Shown: piece after piece, positions 9,411 to 19,307 of the stretch
How positions within the stretch are numbered: the stretch's first letter is position 1
Layout of the letters: every line of letters starts with the position of its first letter
Origin: Chelatococcus reniformis
Lineage (GTDB): Bacteria > Pseudomonadota > Alphaproteobacteria > Rhizobiales > Beijerinckiaceae
NCBI RefSeq assembly: GCF_014640075.1
Contig: NZ_BMGG01000009.1
Coordinates: 124,001-188,000 of the forward strand
Direction of reading: 5' to 3'
DNA: 64,000 bases
Position numbers and translations under genes: made by a program
Notes under the pieces: generated by a model
Databases searched by the model: none
The model's input: only the letters and a program-made list of their open reading frames with translations
What the model was told of the DNA's origin: nothing

Positions 9411-11198
9411 ATGAACGCATTGAAGCAGGCCCTGGCTGACATCTGGCGGCTGATCTGGCCTTATTTTGTCTCGCGCGAGCCCACCGAGGTCCGGATCTGG
9501 CCGTTCGGCACGTTCCGCACCCAGGAGCGCGTCGTCGGCCTTGCGCTGGTGATCGTCGTCATCGCCATCGAGTTCGCTCAGGTCGCCATCAACGTGCGCC
9601 TGTCCTACTTCAGCCGCGATTGGTTCAACGCCATTCAAAACAAGGACGCCGCGAGCTTCTGGACGCTCTTGTTCACCGTGTTCGTCGTCTGGGCGGTGAT
9701 CTATATCGCCAGCGCCATCTACCAGTATGCCCTGCAATCGTATCTGCGCATCCGCTGGCGGCGCTTCCTGACGCGTCACTTCATCGATCGTTGGCTCGAC
9801 GACAACGCCCACTATCACATGCAGCTGTTCGGGCAGGGCGCCGACAATCCCGACCAGCGCATCCAGGAGGACATCGACAGCTTCATCATGCGCACGCAGA
9901 GCCTGACGCTCGGGATCCTGTCGTCGGTCACGACGCTGTTCTCGTTCTCCGTAGTGCTGTGGGAGCTGTCGGCCGACTTCACGGTGCCGGGCACCGACTG
10001 GCGCATTCCAGGCTTCCTGGTCTGGGGTGCGCTGATCTATTCCGTGCTCGCCACCTGGCTCACGCACAAGATCGGCAGGCCGCTGATCCGGTTGAACTTC
10101 GAGCAGCAGCACTACGAAGCCGACTTCCGCTTCTCGCTCGCGCGGCTGCGCGAATATGCCGAGCAGGTGGCGCTGATCGGCGGCACGGGGGCGGAGAAGG
10201 AGCGGCTCGGGCAGCGCTTCGCCAACGTGATCGGCAACTTCTACGCCATCGTCAGCCGCACCAAGAAGCTCACGGCCTTCACCTCCGGCTATTCCCAGGT
10301 CAACGCGGTCATCCCCTACGTGCTGGTGGCGCCCTATTATTTCGCCAACAAGATCACGCTTGGTGGCATGCAGCAGACCGCGGGCGCCTTCGCGCGGGTG
10401 GAGAGCACGCTCTCCTTCTTCGTCAGCGCCTATTCGACGATCGCCGACTACAAGGCGGTCGTCGACCGGCTGAACACCTTCGATGCCGCGCTCAACCGCG
10501 TGCTCGCCCTGCACCGTCGGGAGCCGCGGATCCTGCGGGCCGCCGCGGAGCAAGGACGCCTGGCGGTCGAAGATCTGGAGCTGCGGCTGCCTTCGGGCAC
10601 GCCCATCGTCCGCGTGCCGCACCTGCGCTTCGAGCCCGGTGAGGCCGCCCTGCTCACTGGCCCGTCGGGCTCGGGCAAATCCACACTGTTCCGCGCCATC
10701 GCGGGCATCTGGCCGTTCGGCGAAGGCCGGGTGCTGCTGCCGGAGGATCGCAGCGTGTTGCTGTTGCCCCAGCGGCCCTACATCCCGATCGGGCCGCTGC
10801 GCGGAGCCGTGGCCTATCCCGCGGCGAGCGACGCCTTCGATGACGGGCGCATCCGCGAGGCCTTGGGCACCGCCCATCTGCGCCATCTCGTCGGCCGCCT
10901 GGACGAGGAGGGGCATTGGGCCCAGACGCTGTCGCTCGGCGAGCAGCAGCGGCTCGCCGTGGCGCGCGCCCTGCTCGCACGGCCCGACTGGCTGTTCCTG
11001 GACGAAGCGACGGCCGCCCTCGATGAGGGCCTCGAGGAGATGATCTATCGGCTCATCGGCGAACATCTGCCGGCCACCACCGTCGTCTCGATCGGCCATC
11101 GTTCGACACTGCGCGCCTTCCATGGACGGCGGATCGACATGGAGGCGGACGAGACCGGCGTGTTCGTGCCGCGCGATGTAAAGGCCGTCGTGGCCTGA
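9411..11198 (+). CDS. BacA/SbmA-like ABC transporter, fused permease and ATPase (BclA/YddA type)
   Basis: 595 residues. The N-terminal 370 or so carry about six membrane helices and match the SbmA/BacA-like domain (WPYFVSREPTEVRIWPF; SYFSRDWFNAIQNKD; YLRIRWRRFLTRHFIDRWL; GGMQQTAGAFARVE). The C-terminal third is an ABC ATPase with Walker A GPSGSGKST, signature LSLGEQQRLAVARAL, Walker B WLFLDEATAAL and the H-loop SIGHRS. Such half-size exporters of the inner membrane include BclA of Bradyrhizobium, which takes up antimicrobial plant peptides, and E. coli YddA. The substrate here is not known. The ATG at 9411 is chosen because the transmembrane domain begins immediately; the frame extends upstream to 9222 without family similarity. 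Confidence 0.88.
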   Translation: MNALKQALADIWRLIWPYFVSREPTEVRIWPFGTFRTQERVVGLALVIVVIAIEFAQVAINVRLSYFSRDWFNAIQNKDAASFWTLLFTVFVVWAVIYIASAIYQYALQSYLRIRWRRFLTRHFIDRWLDDNAHYHMQLFGQGADNPDQRIQEDIDSFIMRTQSLTLGILSSVTTLFSFSVVLWELSADFTVPGTDWRIPGFLVWGALIYSVLATWLTHKIGRPLIRLNFEQQHYEADFRFSLARLREYAEQVALIGGTGAEKERLGQRFANVIGNFYAIVSRTKKLTAFTSGYSQVNAVIPYVLVAPYYFANKITLGGMQQTAGAFARVESTLSFFVSAYSTIADYKAVVDRLNTFDAALNRVLALHRREPRILRAAAEQGRLAVEDLELRLPSGTPIVRVPHLRFEPGEAALLTGPSGSGKSTLFRAIAGIWPFGEGRVLLPEDRSVLLLPQRPYIPIGPLRGAVAYPAASDAFDDGRIREALGTAHLRHLVGRLDEEGHWAQTLSLGEQQRLAVARALLARPDWLFLDEATAALDEGLEEMIYRLIGEHLPATTVVSIGHRSTLRAFHGRRIDMEADETGVFVPRDVKAVVA

Positions 11199-11467
11199 GC
11201 GCAGCCTGATCCACACCGGAGCGGTTCACGCTGGTGGGATCGCCCAAGCGCAGGAGAGGCGATCCAGACCGAGATCCGGTGAGCATCTCTGCGCCGATTG
11301 GGGGCTCCCGCCCCGCGGCGCGGCGCGGCGCGGCGCGTCAGCGGCACTCTGTGCGGGTGACAGCGGGCGGGCGGGACGCTAAGCGGGGCGGAGGCCTCCC
11401 CGTCGTTCCCCGTGCCTCGGCGAGGCGTGATGCCCTCGCGATCTCCTCACACCGCGTGCCTTTGCTG

Positions 11468-12808
11468 ATGTTGTCCCGCGCCTTTCGCCGCCAACGCACC
11501 GTCCTTCTGTCCCGGCGCCTGTGGCTGCGGCGCTTCGTGTTCTTCGCCGGCGCACTGGTCGTCGCTCTCCTGGGGGTCGGCTTCGCGCTGGCGTCCGATC
11601 AGGCGAGCGACCTCTACAGCTATTGGACGACGCTGCTGCCCACCTGGGCGCGGTTCATCATCACGCCGCTCGCCTACGCCATCTGCGCGCTGGCGGTCCT
11701 CAAGCTGTTCCCAGGCGCGCAGGGCAGCGGCATCCCACAGGCCATCGCCGCCAGGCGTAGCGACGACGAGACCCATCGCACCGCTTTGCTCGGCGGCCGC
11801 GTCGTCGTCGGCAAGATCCTGCTCACGCTCACGGCGCTGGCGGCCGGAGCCTCGGTCGGCCGCGAAGGACCGACGGTGCAGATCGGTGCGAGCGTCATGC
11901 TGTTTGCGGCGGGCTTCGCCGGCCTCGGGCGCCAACGCGGCCTGGTGCTCGCCGGTGCCGGCGCCGGCATTGCCGCGGCCTTCAACACGCCGCTGGCCGG
12001 CGTGCTCTTTGCCATCGAGGAGATGGCCAAGGCATTCGACAAGCGCATCACCGGCTTCATCATCGCCGCCGTCGCCATCGCCGGCCTGGTGACAATCATG
12101 CTGGTCGGTGACTACGACTATTTCGGACGCGTGAGCGAGCACCTGACGGCGCCGCGCCAGTGGCTGGCGGTACCGCTGTGCGCCATCGTCGGCGGTCTGT
12201 TCGGCGGTATTTTCAGTCGGCTGGTGATTGGCATCACGCTTCGCCAGATTCCCCTTGCCGCGCGCCTGAAGCGCCGGCCCCTGCTGTTCGCGCTCGGCTG
12301 CGGCCTGATTGTTGCGGCGCTGGCCTATGCCACCGGCGACTACGCCGCCGGCACCGGCTATGCCCCGACCCGCGCGCTGTTCGAGGGCGGAGAAGCGGTG
12401 CCCTGGTGGTACCCCTTCGCCAAGCTGGTGACGACGCTGCTGTCGTCGGTCTGCGGTATCGCGGGCGGCCTGTTCTCACCGTCGCTGACGGTCGGCGCCG
12501 GCTTCGGCGCGGTGCTGTCGCCGCTGCTGCCGGACGTGCCGCTGCAGATATTCGCGCTGCTCGGCATGGTCGGCTACTTCGCGGGCGTGGTGCAGGCGCC
12601 GCTGACCGCCTTCGTGATCGTCATCGAGATGACCGATGACAGCCGCATGGTCGTGCCTGTCATGGTAACCGCGCTGATGGCCGCGGGCTTGTCGCGGCTG
12701 ATCTGCGCCGACCCGATCTATCACGCGTTGGCGGCCGAGTTCGAGCGCAAGGCGCCACCGCGGCCTGCGCAGGACCTGTCCTTGGATAGCCGGAAGGTGC
12801 TGCCATGA
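11468..12808 (+). CDS. CLC family chloride channel / H+-Cl- antiporter
   Basis: About 446 residues with the CLC selectivity motifs in order: GSGIPQAI, GREGPTVQIGASVM and GIAGGLFSPSLTVGAGFG. The glutamate of GREGP is the gating glutamate kept in both channels and exchangers. About ten or more hydrophobic helices fit the 18-helix CLC fold. No C-terminal CBS domains are present. Bacterial CLC exchangers help in extreme acid resistance and anion homeostasis. The start is uncertain: ATG 11468 or GTG 11456 give normal lengths, whereas the frame's first ATG at 11234 adds 78 arginine-rich residues that look non-coding. The gene is followed head-on by the META-domain gene with 6 bp between stops. Confidence 0.92.
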   Translation: MLSRAFRRQRTVLLSRRLWLRRFVFFAGALVVALLGVGFALASDQASDLYSYWTTLLPTWARFIITPLAYAICALAVLKLFPGAQGSGIPQAIAARRSDDETHRTALLGGRVVVGKILLTLTALAAGASVGREGPTVQIGASVMLFAAGFAGLGRQRGLVLAGAGAGIAAAFNTPLAGVLFAIEEMAKAFDKRITGFIIAAVAIAGLVTIMLVGDYDYFGRVSEHLTAPRQWLAVPLCAIVGGLFGGIFSRLVIGITLRQIPLAARLKRRPLLFALGCGLIVAALAYATGDYAAGTGYAPTRALFEGGEAVPWWYPFAKLVTTLLSSVCGIAGGLFSPSLTVGAGFGAVLSPLLPDVPLQIFALLGMVGYFAGVVQAPLTAFVIVIEMTDDSRMVVPVMVTALMAAGLSRLICADPIYHALAAEFERKAPPRPAQDLSLDSRKVLP

Positions 12809-12814
12809 CGGCGT

Positions 12815-13297
12815 TCAGATGGAGCGGTCGAAGCGGATCTCGCCGGAGGGGCCCTTCACCACCAGCTGACCGCCGACCATGTCCCACTTCTGCGAATAGC
12901 GCAGCGCCGACAGGAAGGCGTTCTCGCTCGCCATCGTGTCCTTGTCGCAGGAGCGCCGCGTGAGGGCGAGCGGGCCGACCGCGATGCCCTGCTCACGCAG
13001 CGGGAAAGCCACCGCCGAATAGGTATTGCAGCCGGCAAAGCCGCGGGCGCGGAACTGCTGGTCCAGGATGAAGGCTGGACGGTCCTTGCCGAACGGCTTG
13101 CCGTTCAGACTAACGGCGAGCCAGGACTTGCCGAGCGGAAAGGTCTTGTCGTTGGGCTTGGCGGGGATGCCCTCGGTCTGCGGCGCGTTCTGGTTGCCGC
13201 CGCCCTTCTGCCGGAACTGGGCCGAGGCGGGGACGGCCAGCAGGCCGGAAAGGCAAAGAGTAGCCATTGTCGCTATGGCAACACGAATAATCTTCAC
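12815..13297 (-). CDS. META domain protein (HslJ-like), exported
   Basis: 160 residues: signal peptide MKIIRVAIATMATLCLSGLL..ASAQ (about residues 1-27), a short glycine/asparagine-rich linker, then a META domain with its hallmarks W.AVSLNGKP, FILDQQFRARGFAGCNTYSA, TRRSCD and ENAFLSALR. META proteins such as HslJ are envelope proteins linked to heat shock and novobiocin or acid tolerance; their molecular role is not established. The start codon is GTG at 13297, with GAGGAG upstream. The cysteines in GCNTY and RRSCD are conserved in the family and could be paired. Confidence 0.87.
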   Translation of the reverse strand: MKIIRVAIATMATLCLSGLLAVPASAQFRQKGGGNQNAPQTEGIPAKPNDKTFPLGKSWLAVSLNGKPFGKDRPAFILDQQFRARGFAGCNTYSAVAFPLREQGIAVGPLALTRRSCDKDTMASENAFLSALRYSQKWDMVGGQLVVKGPSGEIRFDRSI

Positions 13298-13627
13298 CGG
13301 TCTAACTCCTCAGGTGGCCGGTCGGGAGCGGGATCGCTCCGCGCGGCTCCGAACAGGATGGCAGCCGTCAGCGGCGCTGCGCGTGACGCTGGAGAGATGC
13401 GCCGGGGCGCAGAAGCCCTCCGTGCACGGCAAATGCGTGACTTGCAAGCGGTTGCACCGGAGACGTGGCAATCCTGTGACATGCGGTGCGGTTTGTTGTC
13501 GATGCCCCGAGGCGCATTTCCTGCCCGAAGACATCATCTGGCGCGCGGACACGCTCCAATTTATTGAGTTTGGATCAGTTCATGCCGAGGGGGCCCATCG
13601 ATCGGAAGGGCGCTCTCGCATCCGGGT
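13298..13627. other. 330-bp intergenic region, no gene recognised
   Basis: Lies between the META gene and the 3' end of hisG, both on the minus strand, so it holds the META promoter and probably the his terminator. Overlapping short frames lack ribosome sites. The stretch around 13550-13580 (CGCTCCAATTTATTGAGTTTGGATCAG) resembles a half of the palindromic repeat family. Confidence 0.5.
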
Positions 13628-14620
13628 TCAGTCGCCGATTCGGGCGAAGAGCCGGTCGGCGAGCGGATTTCCCCTGCGGAAGGCGTAGTCCAGCCGCCGC
13701 ACGCCGATATGGTCGGCTCCGGCCTGCGACAGGCGCTCGACGAGGCCGAAGACCGCCTTGCCCGGACACATGACGACGAGCGGCGCGCCGGAGGCGGGCC
13801 GTCCGTGGGGCAGGTATGCGGCGTAGTCCCGCTCCAGTTCACCGACCAGGCTGTCGACGAGCCCAGGCACCAGCGCCTGCACCTCGCGGTGCGTGCGGGC
13901 CAGTTCTTCGGCGGCGATGCGGGTGAGGATGGTGCGCGCCACCTCCCGAGTGCGTGCGCTCCAGGAGGCGCGCATCGCCGCGACGAGGTTCGCCTCCGAC
14001 CGCAGCATGGTGCCGTCGTCGAGCAACTTGAGGGCGTTGGCGGCGAGCGTCGCCCCGGTCGTGGTGATGTCGACAATGATCTCGGCGGCGCCTGCGGCCG
14101 GTGCCCCCTCCGTGGCGCCGGGGCTCTCGACGATGCGGTAGTCGGCGATGCCGTGCTCGGCGAAGAAGCGCCGCGTGAGATTGACGTATTTGGTTGCCAC
14201 GCGGAGCTTGGCGCCGTGCCGCACGCGCATGGCCGACGCCACGTCGTCGAGATCGGCCATGCTGCGCACGTCGATCCAGGCCTGCGGCACGGCGACGACG
14301 ACGTTGGCGTGGCCGAAGCCGAGCGGGGTCAGCAGCTCCACGGCCGCGTCGGCATCGAGCACGTTCTCGCGCACCAGATCCTCGCCGGTGATCCCCAGGT
14401 GCGCGCCCCCGGACGCCAGCTGCGCGACGATCTCCGAGGCGGACAGGAACAGCACGTCCACGTCGGCGAGGCCGCGGATGGTGCCGCGGTAGTCGCGCAC
14501 GCCCCGCGACTGCACCAGGTCAAGGCCGGCGCGGGCGAAGAAGGCGGCGGCATTCTCCTGCAGCCGCCCCTTGGAGGGCACGGCGATGACGAGCGGGGCT
14601 GCGGCGTCCGGCGCGGTCAT
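13628..14620 (-). CDS. hisG: ATP phosphoribosyltransferase catalytic subunit HisG
   Basis: 330 residues catalysing the first step of histidine synthesis, ATP + PRPP to phosphoribosyl-ATP. It begins LVIAVPSKGRLQENAAAFFARAGLD and has the PRPP-binding region EIIVDITTTGATLAANALKLLDDG. It is longer than short-form HisG (about 210-230 residues) because of a C-terminal extension of about 100 residues, as usual in Rhizobiales, and works with HisZ. The ATG at 14620 overlaps the hisZ stop by 4 bp (ATGA), so the two are translationally coupled. The in-frame extension to 14758 is inside hisZ and not used. Confidence 0.96.
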   Translation of the reverse strand: MTAPDAAAPLVIAVPSKGRLQENAAAFFARAGLDLVQSRGVRDYRGTIRGLADVDVLFLSASEIVAQLASGGAHLGITGEDLVRENVLDADAAVELLTPLGFGHANVVVAVPQAWIDVRSMADLDDVASAMRVRHGAKLRVATKYVNLTRRFFAEHGIADYRIVESPGATEGAPAAGAAEIIVDITTTGATLAANALKLLDDGTMLRSEANLVAAMRASWSARTREVARTILTRIAAEELARTHREVQALVPGLVDSLVGELERDYAAYLPHGRPASGAPLVVMCPGKAVFGLVERLSQAGADHIGVRRLDYAFRRGNPLADRLFARIGD

Positions 14621-15738
14621 GCGAGGCCTCCCTTGCCGGCGGCGCCCGCGCCGAGGCGGTCGAGCCAGAGCGCACCGCCGACGGCGGGAACGGCGCTGGG
14701 AGCGCCCAGATGCTCGAGCAGCCCGTCGTAGCGGCCACCGGCCGCCACCGGCCGCCACTCGGGCCGGCGGGGGTCGGTTACCTCGAAGATGAAGCCGGTA
14801 TAGTAGTCCAGGTTGCGGGCGAACTCGGCCGAGAAGGCGATACGTTCGACGCCCATGCCGCGTGCGGCCATGAATCCGGTCCTGGCCTCGAAGGCGTCGA
14901 CGGCGCGGCCCAGGTCGAGGCTGGCGTCGGCCGCCAGCTTGCGGATCTGGATCGCCGCCGCGTCCGGGTCGCCCCGCACCGCGAGATACCGTTCCAGGAT
15001 GGCCTTGGCCTCGCCGGCCGGCGCGTCGGCGCGCCGGGCCGCGCGGGCGAGGAAGCGGTCGGCGATCTCGCCGGCCGTGCGGCCGCCGACGGTGCTGATG
15101 CCGGCGATGTTGAGCACATCCTCGACGAAGGCGCGCGCGGCCTTCGGGTCTTGGCCTTCGATCGCCGTCAGCAGGCCGGCGTAGTCGGCCCCGTTGCCGC
15201 CGTTGGCATCCGCTTCCAGCGCCGCGATGCCGCGGCCGGCGGTGACGCCGCGCAGCACCCGGCGCTTGGTCGGCGCATCGAGGCCGAGGGCGTCGATCAG
15301 CCCGGTGATGAGGGCCATGTCGCCGAGCACGATATGCGGTTCGGCCAGGCCGAGCTCAGCGCAGGCCTCCAGCGCCAGGCCGATCACCTCCGCGTCCGCC
15401 GCCTCCCGATCGGTGCGGCCGAAGGATTCGATGCCGGCCTGCAAGAACTCGCCGCTTTCGCCGGCGCGCAAGCGGAACACCGGGCCGAGGTAGGAGTGGG
15501 CGACCTTGCCGCCGGCAGGTGCCTCTGCGAGCACATGGCGGCAGACCGGAATGGTGTATTCCGGCCGCAGGCAGAGCTCGTCGCCGTCGCCGCTCGTGGT
15601 CACGAACAGCCGCCGCCGGATGTCCTCGCCGGACAGGTCGAGGAAGGCATCCACGGGCTGCAAGATCGGCGGCTCGACGCGGCGGTAGCCGGCGCGGGCG
15701 AACAACGCCAGCAACTCGTCGGTGGTTGGGGTCGGCAT
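14617..15738 (-). CDS. hisZ: ATP phosphoribosyltransferase regulatory subunit HisZ
   Basis: 373-residue histidyl-tRNA-synthetase paralogue that forms a complex with HisG and is needed for its activity and histidine feedback. Class II synthetase core motifs are recognisable: FLDLSGEDIRRRLFVTT, ELCLRPEYTIPVCRH, SYLGPVFRLRAGESGEFLQAGIESFG and the C-terminal ERIAFSAEFARNLDYYTGFIFEV...AAGGRYDGLLEHLG. It has no anticodon-binding domain. The ATG at 15738 gives the usual 13 residues before LLALFARAGY; a TTG at 15786 in the same frame is the alternative. It sits between hisS and hisG, all on the minus strand. Confidence 0.95.
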   Translation of the reverse strand: MPTPTTDELLALFARAGYRRVEPPILQPVDAFLDLSGEDIRRRLFVTTSGDGDELCLRPEYTIPVCRHVLAEAPAGGKVAHSYLGPVFRLRAGESGEFLQAGIESFGRTDREAADAEVIGLALEACAELGLAEPHIVLGDMALITGLIDALGLDAPTKRRVLRGVTAGRGIAALEADANGGNGADYAGLLTAIEGQDPKAARAFVEDVLNIAGISTVGGRTAGEIADRFLARAARRADAPAGEAKAILERYLAVRGDPDAAAIQIRKLAADASLDLGRAVDAFEARTGFMAARGMGVERIAFSAEFARNLDYYTGFIFEVTDPRRPEWRPVAAGGRYDGLLEHLGAPSAVPAVGGALWLDRLGAGAAGKGGLA

Positions 15739-15853
15739 CGTCACGTCCAGGGTCGGAGCGCCGAGGCGGTTGTGGCGCTCTGTCAATCAGCGTCGTCTAG
15801 CAGCGTTGCATGGCCGAGGCGACGCCTTTGCGGCGGCAGGGTGAACGGCCGGG

Positions 15854-17323
15854 TCAGCCGCGCTGGCGGGCGAGCACGCCTTTCACGGCGTCGACCAGGC
15901 CGGCTTCCGGCACCGAGAACTGCGCTTCGGCCTGCCTGGCGAGATAGGTCTCGCGGTCCTTGATGGCGCGGATCTCCGCACCGAGCTTCAGGTCCTTGAG
16001 GGTGACCTCGCCCTTCTCCTTTTCGTTGGAGCCCTGGATCACCACGCAGGGGCTGGCGCGCCGGTCCGCGTATTTGATCTGGGCCTGCATGCCGGACGAG
16101 CCGAGGTAGGCCTCGGCCCGGATGCCGGCGCCGCGCAGGGCGCCGACCATGCGCTGGTAGTCGCCCATGCGCTCGCGGTCGAGCACCAGCACCACCACCG
16201 GGCCGGCGGTCCCAGCGCCGCTCACCAGCGGGCTCTTGATGGCTTGCAGGGCCGCCGTCAGCCGCGACACGCCGATGGAGAAGCCGGTCGCCGGCACGTC
16301 GTCGCCGCGGAAGCGGCCGACGAGGCCGTCGTAGCGGCCTCCGCCGCCGACCGAGCCGAAGCGCACCGGGCGGCCGTCCTCGTCGGTCACCTGGAAGGTG
16401 AGCTCGGCCTCATAGACAGGGCCGGTGTAGTATTCGAGGCCGCGCACGACCGAGGGATCGATGCGCACGCGGTCGGCGTAGCCGGCCGCTTCGACCAGCC
16501 GGGCGATCTCGGAGAGCTCCTGCCCGCCCGCCTGATCCATCGCGGTCAACTTCGCGCAGATGTCGCCGCCCTTGCCATCGACCTGCGACAACGCAACGAC
16601 GGTCTCGATCTGCCCGTCATCGAGCCCGGCACCCTTGGTGAAGTCGCCGCTCTCGTCCCTGCGGCCGGCACCGAGCAACGCCCGCACGCCGTCGACCCCG
16701 AGCCGGTCCAGCTTGTCGATGGCGCGCAGCACCGTGAGGCGTCGGCCGGCGTTGTCGTCGCCGCCGAGCCCGATGGCGTCCATAACCCCATCGAGGACCT
16801 TGCGGTTGTTGACCTTGATGACGTAGTCGCCGCGGGCGATGCCCAGCGCCTCCAGCGTGTCGGCGGCCATCATGCACACCTCCGCGTCGGCCGCGACCGA
16901 GGCGGCGCCGACGATGTCGGCGTCGAACTGCATGAACTGGCGGAAGCGGCCCGGGCCCGGTTTCTCGTTGCGGAACACCCAGCCGCCGCGGTAGCTGCGG
17001 AAGGGCTTGGGCAGCGCATCGAAGTTCTCGGCCACGTAGCGGGCAAGAGGGGCGGTGAGGTCGTAGCGCAGCGACAGCCACTGCTCGTCATCGTCCTGGA
17101 ACGAAAACACGCCCTCGTTCGGCCGGTCGAGGTCGGGCAGGAACTTGCCGAGCACGTCGGTGTATTCGACGAACGGCGTCTCCAGCGGCTCGAAGCCGTA
17201 GAGGGCATAGATCTCGCGGATCTTGGCGAGCATCGTCTCGGTCGCGGCGATCTCCGCCGGGCCGCGGTCGACGAAGCCGCGCGCCAAGCGCGCCTTGGGT
17301 CTATCGGGGCGGATGCTGGACAT
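15854..17323 (-). CDS. hisS: Histidyl-tRNA synthetase
   Basis: 489-residue class II synthetase that charges tRNA-His. Motif 2 appears as [28 protein letters not shown] and the histidine-binding strand as [14 protein letters not shown]; motif 3 is [30 protein letters not shown]. The C-terminal anticodon domain covers roughly residues 385-489. The longer alphaproteobacterial type is indicated by the N-terminus [38 protein letters not shown]. It is the first gene of hisS-hisZ-hisG, an arrangement that places the synthetase together with its HisZ paralogue. Confidence 0.97.
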   Translation of the reverse strand: MSSIRPDRPKARLARGFVDRGPAEIAATETMLAKIREIYALYGFEPLETPFVEYTDVLGKFLPDLDRPNEGVFSFQDDDEQWLSLRYDLTAPLARYVAENFDALPKPFRSYRGGWVFRNEKPGPGRFRQFMQFDADIVGAASVAADAEVCMMAADTLEALGIARGDYVIKVNNRKVLDGVMDAIGLGGDDNAGRRLTVLRAIDKLDRLGVDGVRALLGAGRRDESGDFTKGAGLDDGQIETVVALSQVDGKGGDICAKLTAMDQAGGQELSEIARLVEAAGYADRVRIDPSVVRGLEYYTGPVYEAELTFQVTDEDGRPVRFGSVGGGGRYDGLVGRFRGDDVPATGFSIGVSRLTAALQAIKSPLVSGAGTAGPVVVLVLDRERMGDYQRMVGALRGAGIRAEAYLGSSGMQAQIKYADRRASPCVVIQGSNEKEKGEVTLKDLKLGAEIRAIKDRETYLARQAEAQFSVPEAGLVDAVKGVLARQRG

Positions 17324-17377
17324 GCGTCCGATTAGCGCTTCGGCCGGCGCCGGGCAACAGCCGCGGCGGCCACAGAC

Positions 17378-18247
17378 CTACGCGACCGCCTCGACGCGCG
17401 CGGGCTGGCCCGACCAGTGCCAAGCCATGGTCGGCCGTGAGACGCCGAGCATCACCCCGCCGAGAGACCCCGGATGCAGCCACAGCTGGTCGGCCGGTGC
17501 GTCCTCGGCGCGCCCGGCCGGGCGGTCGACCGTGAGGCCGGCGCCCGCTGTCCTCGCCCGCGCTTCGATCTCGCCGATGTGGCGGCTTTCCCCGAAGGCC
17601 ATGTAGAGCGCCGGTCCCAGCTTGGCGAGCTGGCGGGCCATGGTGGTGCCGTCGCGGGTCGGCGCGATCACCTCGAACCGATGCAGCGCATCGGGCCTGA
17701 ACAGGGTCAGGAGGCCGTCGTAGCCGAACCGGTCGGAGGTGATGACCACCTCGTGGCGGCGGTCGATGCCGAGGGTCTCGGCGAGGCGCGCCACCGCCGG
17801 CGCATAGCCGTCGTTGAGCAGCGTCGCCTCGTACAGGATGTCGATCAGGCCGACGCTCGGCCGCTCGGCATGGGGCGAGACGACGAGGTTCAGCCCGGGC
17901 ACGCCCAGCATTTCGCCGGCCAGATGGATCTGGCCGCCCTCCGTAAGATGGCCGATGCCGCGGCGATCGAGCCGAGCGGCGAGCCCACCGAGATCGCTGG
18001 TGGAGGCTCCCGCGGCGAACAGGTGCGGTCCGTTGCGCCGGGCGAGCGCGTCGGCGACGGCGCCGGCGCCGTCCGCTTCCAGGAGCTCGACGAATCCCTG
18101 CGCGATCCGCAGGCGCGAGCGCCTGGCACTCAGCCCTGGCAGCCGGTCCTCGTCCGCCGGTTCCGCGCCGAGCAGGCTGGTCCAGGCGTGGGCCGCGGCG
18201 CCGCGATCGGCGACGGCAATCTGGATGCGGTCGATCTCGACGAGCAT
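17378..18247 (-). CDS. VOC family protein (glyoxalase-like)
   Basis: 289 residues with two glyoxalase/bleomycin-resistance-like beta-alpha-beta-beta-beta halves; the N-terminal half begins MLVEIDRIQIAVADRGAAAHAWTSLLGAEP and the middle LIDILYEATLLNDGYAPAVARLAETLGI..REVVITSDRFGYDGLLTLF. VOC proteins bind a divalent metal and act as dioxygenases, isomerases or lyases; the substrate cannot be read from the sequence. GGTGGGAGGAG before the ATG at 18247 settles the start, discarding 42 upstream in-frame codons. It is divergent from prmA with 124 bp between the two starts. Confidence 0.8.
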   Translation of the reverse strand: MLVEIDRIQIAVADRGAAAHAWTSLLGAEPADEDRLPGLSARRSRLRIAQGFVELLEADGAGAVADALARRNGPHLFAAGASTSDLGGLAARLDRRGIGHLTEGGQIHLAGEMLGVPGLNLVVSPHAERPSVGLIDILYEATLLNDGYAPAVARLAETLGIDRRHEVVITSDRFGYDGLLTLFRPDALHRFEVIAPTRDGTTMARQLAKLGPALYMAFGESRHIGEIEARARTAGAGLTVDRPAGRAEDAPADQLWLHPGSLGGVMLGVSRPTMAWHWSGQPARVEAVA

Positions 18248-18371
18248 GTCTCCTCCCACCGTATGGTTGGCGCTACCTTCGGATGCCGAGCGGAGGGGCA
18301 CAAGGGCCAGTGCGCGGACGGCCGCGCCCGGCGAGTCGCCGTGCTTCGTCGAACGTGATACCCAGCGCCCC

Positions 18372-19307
18372 ATGCTTGAAGGATTGCCTCCCCACCGCCC
18401 GACGCGGCTGCTGCGCCTCGTGACCGACGAAGCCCGGGCCCGGGCGACGACGGAGCTCCTGGGCGAGGTGTTCGATCCGACGGAGACTGCGGTCGCCGCC
18501 TTCGAGACGCCTGACGGGACGTGGCTCCTGGAGGCTTATTTCGCCCATGATCCGGACGAGGACGCGGTGCTCGAGCTGATCCGGCCGATCGTCGGCGCAG
18601 CAGCCGATCAGGCCGTCTTCGAGGCGATCGAGGAGCGCGACTGGGTCAAGGCGAGCCTCGACGGTCTCAAGCCCGTGCGCGCCGGCCGCATCCTGGTGCA
18701 CGGCAGCCACGACCGGCACGTGGTGCGCGCCAACGACGTGCCCGTTCAGATCGACGCGGCGCTGGCGTTCGGCACCGGCCACCACGGCACCACGGCAGGC
18801 TGCCTGCTGGCGCTGGTCGAGATCGGCAAGGTGCGTCGCCCACGCCGTCTCCTCGATGTCGGCACCGGCACGGGCATCCTGGCGATCGCCGCCGCCAGCT
18901 GGCTGAAGCGGCCGGTCGTGGCTGGCGATCTCGATCCATTGGCCATCACGGTGGCGGAGGGCAATGCGCGCCGCAACGGCGTTGCCGGCCGGGTCTCGTT
19001 CTACGTCGGGCCGGGAACGCGCCATCCGCGCGCCCACGGCCGCCGCTTCGACCTGGTGCTCGCCAATATCCTGGCCAAGCCGTTGCGGCGGCTGGCACCG
19101 GCGCTGACCCGCGCCCTGGAGCCAGGTGGAACGCTGGTCCTGTCCGGCCTGATGGCGCCCGATGTCCAAGGCGTGCTGTCGGCCTACGCGGCGCAGGGCC
19201 TGTGCCTCGCCCGGCGGCGCGACCGGGATGGCTGGGCGACGCTGGTGCTGCGCCGCGGCGGAGCTGCGCCGCGACGTCGGCGGCTTCCGGCCTACGACCG
19301 CGCCTGA
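18372..19307 (+). CDS. prmA: Ribosomal protein L11 methyltransferase-like (PrmA)
   Basis: 311-residue SAM-dependent methyltransferase that in E. coli trimethylates ribosomal protein L11. The central part is diagnostic: PVQIDAALAFGTGHHGTTAGCLLAL followed by motif I LLDVGTGTGILAIAAA, then GDLDPLAITVAEGNARRNGV and the catalytic-loop motif DLVLANILAKPL. The N-terminal 120 residues form the L11-recognition domain. The ATG at 18372 is chosen for family length; the frame is open far upstream. The 3' end overlaps the stop of the opposing LysR gene by 16 bp. Confidence 0.93.
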   Translation: MLEGLPPHRPTRLLRLVTDEARARATTELLGEVFDPTETAVAAFETPDGTWLLEAYFAHDPDEDAVLELIRPIVGAAADQAVFEAIEERDWVKASLDGLKPVRAGRILVHGSHDRHVVRANDVPVQIDAALAFGTGHHGTTAGCLLALVEIGKVRRPRRLLDVGTGTGILAIAAASWLKRPVVAGDLDPLAITVAEGNARRNGVAGRVSFYVGPGTRHPRAHGRRFDLVLANILAKPLRRLAPALTRALEPGGTLVLSGLMAPDVQGVLSAYAAQGLCLARRRDRDGWATLVLRRGGAAPRRRRLPAYDRA

